Under the pieces are notes generated by a model. That model was not told where the DNA came from and ran no database searches. It worked only from the letters and a program-made list of their open reading frames with translations. A program made the position numbers and the translations under genes. Of a stretch of 64,000 nucleotides of DNA, positions 1 through 8,216 are shown in pieces (position 1 is the first letter of the stretch; each line of letters opens with the position of its first letter). Origin of the DNA: Bacillus_AB infantis_C (GTDB lineage Bacteria; Bacillota; Bacilli; Bacillales; Cytobacillaceae); assembly GCF_050107595.1 (NCBI RefSeq), contig NZ_JBNILH010000001.1:496001-560000 (forward strand), read 5' to 3'.

Positions 1-34
1 GCCATGCTGATTCCCCTTTTTCTGCCGCTTGAAA

Positions 35-106
35 CTGGGCTAGCTGGATTCGAACCAACGCATGACGGAGTCAAAGTCCGTTGCCTTACCGCTTGGCTAT
101 AGCCCA
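35..106 (-). tRNA. tRNA-Gln (anticodon TTG)
   Basis: Read on the minus strand, the sequence folds as a complete cloverleaf. The acceptor arms TGGGCTA and TAGCCCA pair, the anticodon loop is CTTTGAC with anticodon TTG (glutamine), and the T arm contains GGTTCGAATCC. The discriminator base is G. The CCA end is not encoded, because TTT follows the discriminator. The gene is divergent from the comG operon. Confidence 0.95.
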
Positions 107-232
107 CTGCTGCTGTGTAATCATAGTATATGGAAAAGCGGAGATCCTATGCAAAAAAATAAAAATATAAGGAGGAAATTTGCAGGTTCTGTCGAAATAA
201 GTATTATCCCAAAGAAAGGCGGTGTTATATGG

Positions 233-1300
233 TTGAGTAAAATTGAAAGATTGGCCGACAGCATTGTATGTGATGCGGTCAGGAGAAATGCCTCGGATAT
301 TCACATCCTCCCGCGCAGGCATGACACTCTGGTCCAGCTCAGGATCGCTGACAGGCTCTTATCGCGGCAGGTGCTGCCGACCGATGAATGTGAGAGGCTG
401 ATTTCCCATTTCAAGTTCTCTGCTTCAATGGATATCGGCGACCGCAGAAGGCCGCAAAGCGGCGCGTATTCACTGGAGATTGATCAGAAGCTGATCGGCC
501 TCCGATTGTCCACCCTTCCTTCTTCCCGCCATGAAAGCCTGGTCATCCGCATCCTTCCCCAGGAAGACAATATCCACATCTCAAAGATCTCCCTGTTCCC
601 GGCTATGTCGAATAAGCTCCTGGCACTGCTGAAGCATGCCCATGGACTGGTTCTCTTTACCGGTCCGACCGGCAGCGGAAAAACGACGACCCTTTATTCC
701 CTCCTTCATGAAACTTCATCGTTATTCAAAAGAAATGTCATCACGCTTGAGGACCCGATCGAGAAGGACAGCGACCTCGTGCTTCAGGTGCAGGTAAATG
801 AAAAAGCAGGAGTGTCATATGCATCAGGGCTGAAGGCCATCCTGAGGCATGATCCGGACATCATTATGGTCGGTGAGATTCGCGATGCAGAGACGGCGGA
901 AATTGCCGTACGGGCTGCGCTGACAGGCCATCTGGTGCTGAGTACAATGCACACCCGGGATGCCAGGGGTGCCATATACCGGCTGAGTGAGTTCGGGATT
1001 GGATGGCAGGAGATTGAGCAGACCCTGATAGCAGTAACAGCTCAGCGGCTCGTGGAACTGTCATGCCCGTACTGCAGCGGCACCTGCCCGCCGCACTGCC
1101 AGGGTGCCTCAGCGGGAAAAAGGGCGAGTGTATTTGAGCTATTAACAGGCAAAGCCCTTTCTGCGGTCATGAAGGAGGCCAGGGGGGAAGGGAGCCCCTA
1201 TCAGTATCCTACTCTGAGGAATGCCATCCTCAAAGGAATTGCGCTTGGTTATATCAAGAAGACGGAAATGGATCGGTGGGTGTATAATGAGGACTCGTAA
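233..1300 (+). CDS. comGA: ComGA, competence pseudopilus assembly ATPase
   Basis: This is a traffic ATPase of the PilB/GspE family. It powers assembly of the ComG pseudopilus that brings transforming DNA to the cell surface. The Walker A motif GPTGSGKT lies at residues 144-151, the Walker B/Asp box DPDIIMVGE near 207-215, and a Cys cluster (CPYC...CPPHC) near 278-289. I chose the TTG at 233 because AAAGGCGG precedes it by about 10 bases and it gives 355 aa, close to the family length. A longer reading from position 62 would start inside the tRNA gene. It is the first gene of comGA-GG and overlaps comGB by 14 bp. I see no clear ComK box (AAAA-N5-TTTT) just upstream. Confidence 0.95.
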   Translation: MSKIERLADSIVCDAVRRNASDIHILPRRHDTLVQLRIADRLLSRQVLPTDECERLISHFKFSASMDIGDRRRPQSGAYSLEIDQKLIGLRLSTLPSSRHESLVIRILPQEDNIHISKISLFPAMSNKLLALLKHAHGLVLFTGPTGSGKTTTLYSLLHETSSLFKRNVITLEDPIEKDSDLVLQVQVNEKAGVSYASGLKAILRHDPDIIMVGEIRDAETAEIAVRAALTGHLVLSTMHTRDARGAIYRLSEFGIGWQEIEQTLIAVTAQRLVELSCPYCSGTCPPHCQGASAGKRASVFELLTGKALSAVMKEARGEGSPYQYPTLRNAILKGIALGYIKKTEMDRWVYNEDS

Positions 1301-2318
1301 ATGGACGCTGGATGAACAGGCGGGGTTCCTGAAACGGACAGGCGAACTGCTGCAGAGGGGCTACCCGCTCAGCGAAGCAATTGAATCCCTTGCCTATCAT
1401 CTGCCTGATTACAGAAAAACCGCAATTTCAGATAGTCTCAATGATTTGAAAGAGGGGCATCCTTTTTTCCGGATCCTCACAAACCTCAAGTTCAACCCCA
1501 CTTTAATCGGCTATGTCTATTTTGCCGAGCAGCATGGCGGTCTTGCAGAAGCCTTTATAGACGGCAGCGCTATTATGGAAAGAAGAAGCAGGGATATCAG
1601 CAGCCTCAGAAAAATCCTCTATTATCCGCTTTTCCTGATGTCAGCCACATCTATTCTTTTTTTCTTTGTGCATCAGACTCTCCTCCCCAGATTTACTTCT
1701 CTGTTTTCTTCCATGGATTTAGAAACCAATTTCTTTACTGAAGCGGTAATGCTTGCAGGTGCCGCGGCCCCTATTTTTGCTGTCCTCTTCCTTGCCATCA
1801 CAGCAGCCACATTTATGTATTATTGCTTTAAGTTCAGGCATCTCCCCCAGATTGACCAGAAACGGCGCCTGGCCATGCTCCCTGCAGCCGGCCCTCTGCT
1901 CCGGCTGTTTTACACCCAGTATTTCACGGCCCAGCTTGGCTATCTATTGGGAGGGGGGCTCTCAGTCTCTGAAGCTCTTCTCTTATTCCAGCGAAATCCC
2001 CAGCAGCCTTTTTACAGTGAACTGGGAGAATCCTTAAAAATCAGGCTTAGAACAGGGGAGAAACTGGATGATATTTTGTCCGGCTTTCCTTTTTTTCAGG
2101 AAGATCTCCCCCGGATCATCCGCCATGGCGAGAGAAACGGGAAGCTCGGACAGGAGCTGAGGTTCTACAGTATCCACTGCATGGAGGCATTCGAGCAGAA
2201 GATCACTGCAGGCCTCAAAATCGTCCAGCCAGTATTATTCTCCCTCATCGGCGCGCTCGTGATATCCATGTACCTGGCCGTGATGCTTCCCATGTTTCAT
2301 TTACTAAATGGATTATAA
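1287..2318 (+). CDS. comGB: ComGB, competence pseudopilus inner-membrane platform protein
   Basis: This is a PilC/GspF-family polytopic membrane protein, the membrane platform on which ComGA acts to assemble the ComGC pseudopilin. It is 343 aa. Hydrophobic segments near the middle (about residues 110-130 and 150-180) and at the extreme C-terminus fit the family's three transmembrane helices, with a cytoplasmic GspF domain on each side. The start ATG at 1287 overlaps the comGA end, as expected for translational coupling. The only earlier in-frame start would run further into comGA. Confidence 0.93.
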   Translation: MRTRKWTLDEQAGFLKRTGELLQRGYPLSEAIESLAYHLPDYRKTAISDSLNDLKEGHPFFRILTNLKFNPTLIGYVYFAEQHGGLAEAFIDGSAIMERRSRDISSLRKILYYPLFLMSATSILFFFVHQTLLPRFTSLFSSMDLETNFFTEAVMLAGAAAPIFAVLFLAITAATFMYYCFKFRHLPQIDQKRRLAMLPAAGPLLRLFYTQYFTAQLGYLLGGGLSVSEALLLFQRNPQQPFYSELGESLKIRLRTGEKLDDILSGFPFFQEDLPRIIRHGERNGKLGQELRFYSIHCMEAFEQKITAGLKIVQPVLFSLIGALVISMYLAVMLPMFHLLNGL

Positions 2319-2331
2319 AGGAGAGGAACAA

Positions 2332-2643
2332 ATGAAAAACGAAAAAGGCTTTACCCTTATAGAAATGATGATCGTTCTGCTTGTCATTTCTGTGCTGCTC
2401 ATCATAACCGTGCCGAATATCACCAAGCATAATTCCAAGATCAACAGCAAAGGCTGCGAAGCATTCATCAAGATGGTCCAGGCCCAGGTCCAGTCATATG
2501 AGATAGAGCATAAAAAATATCCTTCAGGAATGGAGGAGCTTGTTAGCGAGGGATATTTAAAAGAAGGCGAAACTTCCTGTCCGAACGGCAGCAGCATCTC
2601 TATCAGTGAGGATGGGGAGGTCATACAGCTGAATAATGGCTAA
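2332..2643 (+). CDS. comGC: ComGC, major competence pseudopilin
   Basis: This is the major type IV pilin-like subunit of the transformation pseudopilus. It is 103 aa with a short basic leader, the prepilin cleavage site KG/FTLIEM (cut by ComC peptidase), and a hydrophobic helix MMIVLLVISVLLII. Two cysteines (in KGCEAF and TSCPNG) could form the disulfide known in B. subtilis ComGC. Start ATG 2332 is preceded by AAAGGAG. A reading from 2308 is possible but lacks a ribosome site. It sits 13 bp after comGB and overlaps comGD by 8 bp. Confidence 0.95.
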   Translation: MKNEKGFTLIEMMIVLLVISVLLIITVPNITKHNSKINSKGCEAFIKMVQAQVQSYEIEHKKYPSGMEELVSEGYLKEGETSCPNGSSISISEDGEVIQLNNG

Positions 2644-3073
2644 AGGGGAAAGGGGATTCACACTCGTTGAAACACTGCTTGTCTTCTCAATATTCCTTCT
2701 GATCTCTTCTTTGGCTGCTGCATATATCGGCCCTCAGGCAAGCCGGCTTGAAAGCAGGCTGTTCTTGTCTCAGCTTCAATCAGACCTCTTTTTCGCACAG
2801 CAGTACGCGATTACCCGCCAGCAGACCATTTCCTTTTATGTTTTTCCGGACGAAAACCGTTATATAGCCGTCCCGCCCGATTCTGCCGCCATTATCGACA
2901 GAAGCTATGAGGAGGATATCACCCTATACGAAGATACAATGAAATTATCCTTCCGTTTTCTTCCAAGCGGGAATTTAAGCAGTTTCGGTTCAATGTATGC
3001 CGAAGTCGGAGGGGACACATACAGGATTACGTTTTTAATAGGGAAAGGAAGGTTTTATATTGTTAAAGAATGA
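2636..3073 (+). CDS. comGD: ComGD, minor competence pseudopilin
   Basis: This minor prepilin of the transformation pseudopilus is 145 aa. It has the cleavage motif RG/FTLVETL followed by a hydrophobic helix (LLVFSIFLLISSLAAAYI). The C-terminal domain is predicted to be beta-rich, with no recognisable catalytic residues. Start ATG 2636 overlaps the 3' end of comGC, indicating translational coupling. The length is close to that of B. subtilis ComGD. Confidence 0.9.
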   Translation: MAKGERGFTLVETLLVFSIFLLISSLAAAYIGPQASRLESRLFLSQLQSDLFFAQQYAITRQQTISFYVFPDENRYIAVPPDSAAIIDRSYEEDITLYEDTMKLSFRFLPSGNLSSFGSMYAEVGGDTYRITFLIGKGRFYIVKE

Positions 3074-3380
3074 AGGCTTCTTTCTTGCGGAGCTTATCCT
3101 CAGCCTGTCTGCCTGGCTTGTTTCAGCCTGTGTGCTGTTTCCGCTGTTCCTGCATGCGTCAGACCAGGCGGAGGAACACAGAAAAAGCTCTGAAGCGGCT
3201 CAGATCTTATATGAATATCTTCAGATGAAAGCTGCTGGATCAGCCCCTTCTATGCTTGACCATGAAGCCTATCCCATAGAGGAATTGGAATTGGCTGCTC
3301 TGGCCGTGGAGGTTTGTGTTCATTATGAGAAAAAGAACAGGCAAAAAGAAAAAATTTGTGACATTTATTTTAAAGAGTAA
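3060..3380 (+). CDS. comGE: ComGE, minor competence pseudopilin
   Basis: This 106-aa minor prepilin carries a short leader ending in the G/F cleavage site (NEGFFLAEL) and a hydrophobic N-terminal helix. The start is TTG at 3060, preceded by GAAAGGAAGG, and it overlaps comGD by 14 bp. Assignment to ComGE rests mainly on the prepilin motif plus its position between comGD and comGF, because sequence conservation of ComGE is low. Confidence 0.85.
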   Translation: MLKNEGFFLAELILSLSAWLVSACVLFPLFLHASDQAEEHRKSSEAAQILYEYLQMKAAGSAPSMLDHEAYPIEELELAALAVEVCVHYEKKNRQKEKICDIYFKE

Positions 3381-3807
3381 CGGCTTTACACTGGCTGAGA
3401 TGCTCTTCAGCTTCAGCATCTTCATCATCATAGCTTCCCTGCTCCCCCTTTCGCTCAGATTTCTGGCTGATGGGGATGCTTCAGAAATGAGGCTGCAAAG
3501 AATGGAATGGGAAATCTTTTCTGCACAGCTGAAAAAAGAGGTTCATATGAGCGGCAATATTCAAGTAAATGAAGGGCGGCTTACGCTCGCGGGGAGCGGC
3601 GAGTCTGTCAGCTTCGAAAAATACGGCAGCAATCTCAGAAGGAGGGTTAACGGGAAAGGGCATGAAGTGGTTTTACAGAATATCCAGGCCGCCTCTTTTT
3701 CCTTTCAGGGCAAGAGCCTGCTCGTAGAAGCACAAAGCCGCAGCGGGGAGAAGTTTTACACAGTGATTGTGCCATTTATCGAGGTGAACCAGAATGCTCC
3801 GGAATGA
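3325..3807 (+). CDS. comGF: ComGF, minor competence pseudopilin
   Basis: This 160-aa minor prepilin has a basic leader (MRKRTGKKKKF), the processing motif NG/FTLAEML and a hydrophobic segment (FSFSIFIIIASLLPLSL). ATG 3325 is preferred over GTG 3316 because the GGAGG at 3308-3312 sits about 12 bases before the ATG but only 3 bases before the GTG. It overlaps comGE by 56 bp and comGG by 14 bp. The tight overlaps through comGD-GG suggest one translationally coupled mRNA. Confidence 0.87.
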   Translation: MRKRTGKKKKFVTFILKSNGFTLAEMLFSFSIFIIIASLLPLSLRFLADGDASEMRLQRMEWEIFSAQLKKEVHMSGNIQVNEGRLTLAGSGESVSFEKYGSNLRRRVNGKGHEVVLQNIQAASFSFQGKSLLVEAQSRSGEKFYTVIVPFIEVNQNAPE

Positions 3808-4183
3808 AAAAGGGTTTGCTTTTCCTTTGTCTCTGAGCATTCTTCTGGCTTCATGCTTATTTCTTCTTATCCTGCTGGGACAGAATGTGTCAGAAGCAAA
3901 GTTACTGAACGAAAAAGAACAAATTCTCAAACAGGATTATTATTTGCTCAGCTCTGTCAAAAGGCTTGAGAGGCACCTGGCGGATATGGGGGAGGAAGAG
4001 ACCCTTCAGCCTGGCAGCTTTACCTTTAAGGAAGGGACTGTGACATATACAATGACAGAACTGGCGGGCTCACTCTTTGAAATCTCTTTTACCTTGGTTA
4101 TAGGATCTCAGACACCGATCGTTTCGTATGCTTTTTATGACAGAGACCGCGGAAAAATGATAAAATGGACAGAAAAAAAGTGA
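3794..4183 (+). CDS. comGG: ComGG, competence pseudopilus protein
   Basis: This is the last comG product, 129 aa, with a basic N-terminus (MLRNEKG) followed by a hydrophobic helix (FAFPLSLSILLASCLFLLILLG). It lacks the glutamate at position 5 of the mature helix seen in other prepilins, as is known for ComGG, which nevertheless associates with the pseudopilus. The call rests on gene order and topology. It is 15 bp upstream of aroK, so comG and aroK may share a transcript. Confidence 0.85.
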   Translation: MLRNEKGFAFPLSLSILLASCLFLLILLGQNVSEAKLLNEKEQILKQDYYLLSSVKRLERHLADMGEEETLQPGSFTFKEGTVTYTMTELAGSLFEISFTLVIGSQTPIVSYAFYDRDRGKMIKWTEKK

Positions 4184-4198
4184 ACGGAGATCCGCCTG

Positions 4199-4699
4199 AT
4201 GAATACAATCTACTTAATCGGCTTTATGGGAGCGGGGAAGACAACTGTCGGCAAAGAGCTTTCCTCGGCCCTTGGAAAGCCTGTCTTTGATATGGATGAG
4301 GAAATAGAAAAGGAAGCAGGTATTAGCATCAAGGAGATGTTTGCCCAAAAAGGCGAGGATTATTTCCGGAAGCTGGAGACGCAAATGCTCGAGCGATTGT
4401 CGGCAAGGGATATTATCGTCACTACAGGGGGCGGTGTCGTCTTAAGGGAGGAAAACCGCGAGCTTCTAAAAAACACAGGAACTGTCCTGTTCCTGCATGC
4501 CTCGCCTGAGGAAACCATTAAAAGGCTTGCTGCCGATACGGCACGTCCGCTGCTCGAAGGCGGGCTTGAACAGAAAGTCAAAGTTCTCTATCAATCGAGG
4601 CTTTCATTGTATAAGGAAGCCGCCGACCATATCATTGAGACTGATGGGAGGACAATTGGTTCCATCGCTGCAGAAGCGGAGCTGTGTTTGAAAAGCTGA
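4199..4699 (+). CDS. aroK: Shikimate kinase AroK
   Basis: This enzyme phosphorylates shikimate to shikimate 3-phosphate with ATP in the chorismate (aromatic amino acid) pathway, in the cytoplasm. It is 166 aa, a normal length. The P-loop GFMGAGKT is at residues 8-15. The shikimate-binding acid DMDEEIE is near residue 32, the arginine in YFRKLE near 58, the glycine loop TTGGGVV near 78, and the lid arginine TARPLLEG follows. It lies directly behind comGG and before yqzE. A second shikimate-pathway gene, aroQ, is at 21.4 kb. Confidence 0.95.
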   Translation: MNTIYLIGFMGAGKTTVGKELSSALGKPVFDMDEEIEKEAGISIKEMFAQKGEDYFRKLETQMLERLSARDIIVTTGGGVVLREENRELLKNTGTVLFLHASPEETIKRLAADTARPLLEGGLEQKVKVLYQSRLSLYKEAADHIIETDGRTIGSIAAEAELCLKS

Positions 4700-4737
4700 C
4701 GGCCGGGACATACTTTGACTAAAGCGAGGTGTGTACG

Positions 4738-4932
4738 ATGAAGACCAATGATTATGTGAAATATGTCACCCAGACTTTCGTGAAGTATATGGACCAGCCG
4801 AAGGATGAGCGGAAAAAACAGAAGGAAAGCCGCAAGGATGAAAAAGAGCCGTTCCTGTTTAAATGGTTCGGAATTATTCCATATGCACTGCTGGCTGGGC
4901 TGAAAAAAAGAAAAGAGGCAAAACGGCAGTAG
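4738..4932 (+). CDS. yqzE: YqzE family small protein
   Basis: This is a 64-aa, highly charged protein of unknown function. It starts MKTNDYVKYVTQTFVKYMD and continues with a lysine/glutamate-rich stretch, a short apolar segment (KWFGIIPYALLAGL) and a basic tail. The sequence and its place after the comG operon match the B. subtilis YqzE family. ATG 4738 was chosen because AAAGCGAGGTG ends about 6 bases before it. GTG 4729 lies inside that ribosome site. Confidence 0.85.
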   Translation: MKTNDYVKYVTQTFVKYMDQPKDERKKQKESRKDEKEPFLFKWFGIIPYALLAGLKKRKEAKRQ

Positions 4933-5018
4933 AAAAAGCTGTATGAGCTGGCTTGCCTGAGAAATCAGGAAAGCATGCCAGCCCGGGAGCAGGCAATGAA
5001 AGTGCTTGTAATAAAAGA

Positions 5019-5055
5019 AGAGAAGTGCGGGCCGGGCCTGCACTTCTCTTTTTTT
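5019..5055 (+). terminator. Rho-independent terminator after comG-aroK-yqzE
   Basis: The arms AGAGAAGTGC and GCACTTCTCT pair around a GC-rich apex (GGGCC/GGGCC) and are followed by a run of seven T. A second hairpin at about 4946-4986 (GCTGGC/GCCAGC outer, CCTGA-gaaa-TCAGG inner) lies just upstream without a T run. Confidence 0.85.
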
Positions 5056-5220
5056 CGGGAGATAAAGAGAGATATACTGGAAACTATCAAGGGGTGATGA
5101 TGAGGAAGTACAGCCTTAAGATACTCCCTTATCTTGTACCAGCTTATGCTGCAGCAGGAGAAGGGGAGCGGCGAATACCGGACAAGCATTGAAAATGTGT
5201 AAAAGCCATGCTGTTTCAGC
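5056..5220 (+). other. Gap between convergent operons with a possible 31-codon ORF
   Basis: No recognised gene is present. An ATG at 5097, just after AAGGGG, opens a 31-codon reading frame (MMRKYSLKILPYLVPAY...) that ends at 5192. The peptide resembles nothing I know, and its ribosome site is tight (about 2 bases). It may be chance. It lies between the yqzE terminator and the end of the minus-strand yqhG. Confidence 0.2.
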
Positions 5221-6015
5221 CTAAACGGCCGCATCTGTCAGATAGAAAAGCCCGCCATTCACGATGCTGATATTAACTTTTGGCTCATATTGCTCCTGCA
5301 GGGCGGCTTTTTCATTTTCATATGTCTCGTTCGGCTCTTCCATATCTTCATAAAAATGTTCAAGAAGATCAAGATCCTTTTTCCACCGTTCCCTTGCCTC
5401 GTCAGCCCATCCGTGCTCCTCTGAATCAATCTGCGACTTCAGGAACCCTTCAATCCTGCTGATGCCGCTCTTTGGCATGATCAGAGGCGACAATGTAAAC
5501 GAATAGTCGGGAATCTTTGGTGTTAGCTGCAGCTGGAGAAGGCGGTCATGGAAGTCTTCCACCATTTGGCCATTGAGGAGCTGCAGTCCGATCGATTTGA
5601 ATACATCTCTTTTCCTGTCGCATTGATAAGAAATTCTTACATTCATGCAAAGCCATGGCCTTAAAGGCGTCTGCCTGCCCGGCGGGGAAGTATGCTGTTC
5701 GTACAGGCGGATGTAGCCTGCAAGGCTCCGTGCTGATTGAAATATCTGATGCAGGCGCGGAGAACCGAAATGAATGGTTTCCCCCTTTAAATCAGGAGGC
5801 GCAAGCTGCCGGTTAGTAATGAACGTCAGCTTCATCGGGTTCGGAATGCCGCCGGTTTTCTCGAGATAATGCCAGTAGAAAGGACGGTTCATCAGCTCTT
5901 TATCAAGCTCAATGGTCAGCTGGACCGTCATATAGCCTGGCCCCTCCTCAGTAATATCACAGCCGTTTGCGGTAAAATAGCGTGCCAGGAATTTACGTAT
6001 TTCCTGCTGCTGCAT
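5221..6015 (-). CDS. yqhG: YqhG family protein, unknown function
   Basis: This 264-aa cytoplasmic protein matches the Bacillus YqhG family, which has no established function. It has no signal peptide or membrane segment, and it has alternating charged and hydrophobic stretches. The ATG at 6015 (MQQQEIRKFLARYF) was chosen over the ATG at 6024 because the ribosome site AAGGAGG ends about 8 bases before it. It overlaps the end of the SNF2-type gene yqhH by 23 bp, so the two are almost certainly co-translated and may act together. Confidence 0.85.
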   Translation of the reverse strand: MQQQEIRKFLARYFTANGCDITEEGPGYMTVQLTIELDKELMNRPFYWHYLEKTGGIPNPMKLTFITNRQLAPPDLKGETIHFGSPRLHQIFQSARSLAGYIRLYEQHTSPPGRQTPLRPWLCMNVRISYQCDRKRDVFKSIGLQLLNGQMVEDFHDRLLQLQLTPKIPDYSFTLSPLIMPKSGISRIEGFLKSQIDSEEHGWADEARERWKKDLDLLEHFYEDMEEPNETYENEKAALQEQYEPKVNISIVNGGLFYLTDAAV

Positions 6016-7681
6016 GTGCGCCATCCTCCTTCATTTCTTCAGCAAGCTGAATCATGCTATTCAAGTTCTCCATTTTGATTCTCATCTCTCCCTCTGAAGC
6101 CGACCTTCCGAAAATATCTGTCAGATGGTCCTCAATGCTTCCGAAATCAAGCTTGGCGAGGATATCATCAAGCTCCCCGATGACTTTTTCAAACAGATGA
6201 ATCTTCTCATACAACAGTTTGAGGATATGTTCTTCAACAGTATCTTTAACTGCGAAATTATAAATCATCACATCTTTTTCCTGGCCCAAACGGTGGATCC
6301 TTCCGATCCTCTGTTCAAGGCGCATCGGGTTCCATGGCAGGTCATAATTGATAATATGGTTGCAGAATTGGAGGTTGATCCCTTCACCCCCAGCCTCTGT
6401 GGCAATCAGGACCTGGACATTGTTCTTGAACAGCTCTCTCATCCAATCCTTCTTTCCCCTCTTGAAGCCGCCCCTGAAGGGGACTGAACTGATGCCGTGC
6501 TGCTTTAGAAACCATTGAAGGTAAAGCTGGGTCGCCCTGTATTCCGTGAAAATGATGACCTTGTCGTCGATGCCTTTGATGAGCTCGAGTGCTTTTTCTG
6601 CTTTGGAATTTCTCTGTACCTTCTCCACTTTGCTGACCAGGAACTGAATCTGTTCTTGAAACATATCGGAAGGTGCTTCCTGGCGGGCAGCCATATTGCG
6701 GAGCGTATAAAAGACTGCCTCCCGGCTGCTGCAGGCCTCCCGCTGCAGGGTCATGACGGAGAACTGGCTTGAATTGACCCAATCTCCTTCTCCCCTCAAT
6801 TCTGTGACAGACTCGTACAGATCTCTTTCTTCCGCAGTAAATTCAATCGGAATGGTCTCTACATGGCGTTTTGTCCATTCAATCCCGGTATCAGCCCGCC
6901 TGTTCCGGATCATCACTTTATTGACCAGCTCTTTCAGGTGGGCATTGTCATCAAGCGAGCGTGAATCCTTTTTATATTTTTCGTAAAAAGCTGTTTCATT
7001 TCCCAAATGGCCTGGCTTTAACAGTGAAACGAGGTTGAAAATCTCGCTTATCCTGTTCTGGATCGGTGTAGCAGTTAGGAGCAGGCAGAATTTCTTTTTC
7101 AAGCTTTGGACAAATTCATAGTTTTTCGTTTTGCTGTTTTTCAGCTTATGTGCTTCATCGATGATGATTAAATCATAATCAAGGGAGAAAATGATATCGC
7201 GATGCGGATTCCTTTTGGCTGTATCAATGGAAGAGACCACTACGTCGCACTGCTCCCACACATAAGCCTTGCGCTGGGCAACTGCTGGTATGTAGAATTT
7301 TGTGTTCAGCTCGATTTCCCACTGGGTGACAAGAGAGGCTGGAACCAGGATAAGGACTTTTTTCACGAGACCCCTGATCATATATTCTTTTAAAATGAGT
7401 CCCGCTTCAATCGTTTTTCCGAGCCCGACCTCATCGGCCAGTATCGCTTTTCCGTTCATATTTTCAACTACCTGCCTGGCAACTTCCAGCTGGTGGGGGA
7501 GCGGCGTCAGGTCAGGCAAATGCCCGGGAGCCTGGAGGCCATTGAATTCGGGAATGATGGTATGCTGCTCGACCTCTGCTGCAAGTCTGTAAAGCTCCCA
7601 ATTCCCCCATGGTCCGTCATTGGATATTCTTGATAGAAACTCGGTTTGCCATGTAGAATCAAAATCGATCTGAACTGGCAT
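5993..7681 (-). CDS. yqhH: SNF2-family DNA/RNA-dependent ATPase YqhH
   Basis: This is a 562-aa superfamily 2 translocase of the SNF2/RapA type. Residues 60-90 carry the Q-motif region and Walker A (ADEVGLGKT, 82-90). DEAH is at 175-178, SAT-like LTATP follows near 205, and motif VI (QRIGRIHRLGQ) starts near residue 457. A C-terminal helical stretch follows. ATG 7681 was chosen because AAAGGAGC lies just upstream. The 28 extra codons of a longer reading lack a ribosome site. It heads a two-gene operon with yqhG, divergent from the glycine riboswitch. Its role in remodelling transcription or DNA complexes is inferred from the family only. Confidence 0.9.
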   Translation of the reverse strand: MPVQIDFDSTWQTEFLSRISNDGPWGNWELYRLAAEVEQHTIIPEFNGLQAPGHLPDLTPLPHQLEVARQVVENMNGKAILADEVGLGKTIEAGLILKEYMIRGLVKKVLILVPASLVTQWEIELNTKFYIPAVAQRKAYVWEQCDVVVSSIDTAKRNPHRDIIFSLDYDLIIIDEAHKLKNSKTKNYEFVQSLKKKFCLLLTATPIQNRISEIFNLVSLLKPGHLGNETAFYEKYKKDSRSLDDNAHLKELVNKVMIRNRRADTGIEWTKRHVETIPIEFTAEERDLYESVTELRGEGDWVNSSQFSVMTLQREACSSREAVFYTLRNMAARQEAPSDMFQEQIQFLVSKVEKVQRNSKAEKALELIKGIDDKVIIFTEYRATQLYLQWFLKQHGISSVPFRGGFKRGKKDWMRELFKNNVQVLIATEAGGEGINLQFCNHIINYDLPWNPMRLEQRIGRIHRLGQEKDVMIYNFAVKDTVEEHILKLLYEKIHLFEKVIGELDDILAKLDFGSIEDHLTDIFGRSASEGEMRIKMENLNSMIQLAEEMKEDGAHAAAGNT

Positions 7682-7929
7682 GGAAAAACAGCTCCTTTGC
7701 TTGTAGTTAAGCCCCTCTGGGCAAAGCCATCCGGGGAGTCTTGCAGGTAAAAAGAAGCGTCTCAAATTATATATTGCCCAATCTGAAATAGGATGGTAGG
7801 ATGATAATAGCTTTGAATGTTTAGAAATTTGTCATTAAACAAATTTTGGCTCCGAACGGCCATCTGCAGCGTGAAGCTGCTGATTCTTCATTGAATAGTA
7901 TGGCCATATTGGAAAAAATTATAAATGCG

Positions 7930-8106
7930 GATGAGAATAAGGGGAGAGACTGTGTATACAGCGCCGAAGGAGCAAGCATTCATGTGAATCTCTCAGGCAA
8001 AAGAACCCTTGTTGGACGCGGCTCTGGAGAGTGCTTCATTTAGGAAGCCACCAAAGGGGAAAACCGGTAAAAGGTAAACTTTCAGGTGCCAGGACAGAGA
8101 CCCTCG
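7930..8106 (+). promoter_or_regulatory. Tandem glycine riboswitch upstream of gcvT
   Basis: The stretch shows the two-aptamer glycine riboswitch pattern. Aptamer 1 starts GGGGAGAGAC and contains GCGCCGAAGGAGCAA and TCTCAGGCAAAAGAACC. Aptamer 2 contains GGCTCTGGAGAGTGC, GCCACCAAAGGGG, and ends TTTCAGGTGCCAGGACAGAGACCC. Glycine binding is known to switch on gcv operons in Bacillus. Here the 3' end of aptamer 2 (GGACAGAG) is also the left arm of the following terminator, which gives an obvious on-switch. I could not settle on a single sigma-A promoter in the 250 bp before it. Confidence 0.93.
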
Positions 8107-8137
8107 TTAGGAACGGGGGATTGCTCTGTCCTTTTTT
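8092..8137 (+). terminator. Riboswitch-controlled terminator in the gcv leader
   Basis: GGACAGAG pairs with CTCTGTCC, followed by six T. An inner CCCTCGTT/AACGGGGG stem makes it very stable. The left arm is shared with the end of the second glycine aptamer, so ligand binding and termination exclude each other. Confidence 0.9.
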
Positions 8138-8216
8138 CGTGCCCAAAACCTTCAGGCGCTAGAGCCTCATGGTTAGCAATCTTGTATTTATTATTTGGAT
8201 CAAGGGGGACAAGTGA

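Noticed and set aside
180..200. Tiny TTG leader ORF after AAGGAGG upstream of comGA
   Set aside because: Only six codons with a tight spacer. There is no evidence that it is translated.
62..232. Longer start for comGA at position 62
   Set aside because: It would begin inside the tRNA-Gln gene, and the extra 57 residues have no family support. TTG 233 has a proper ribosome site and gives the expected length.
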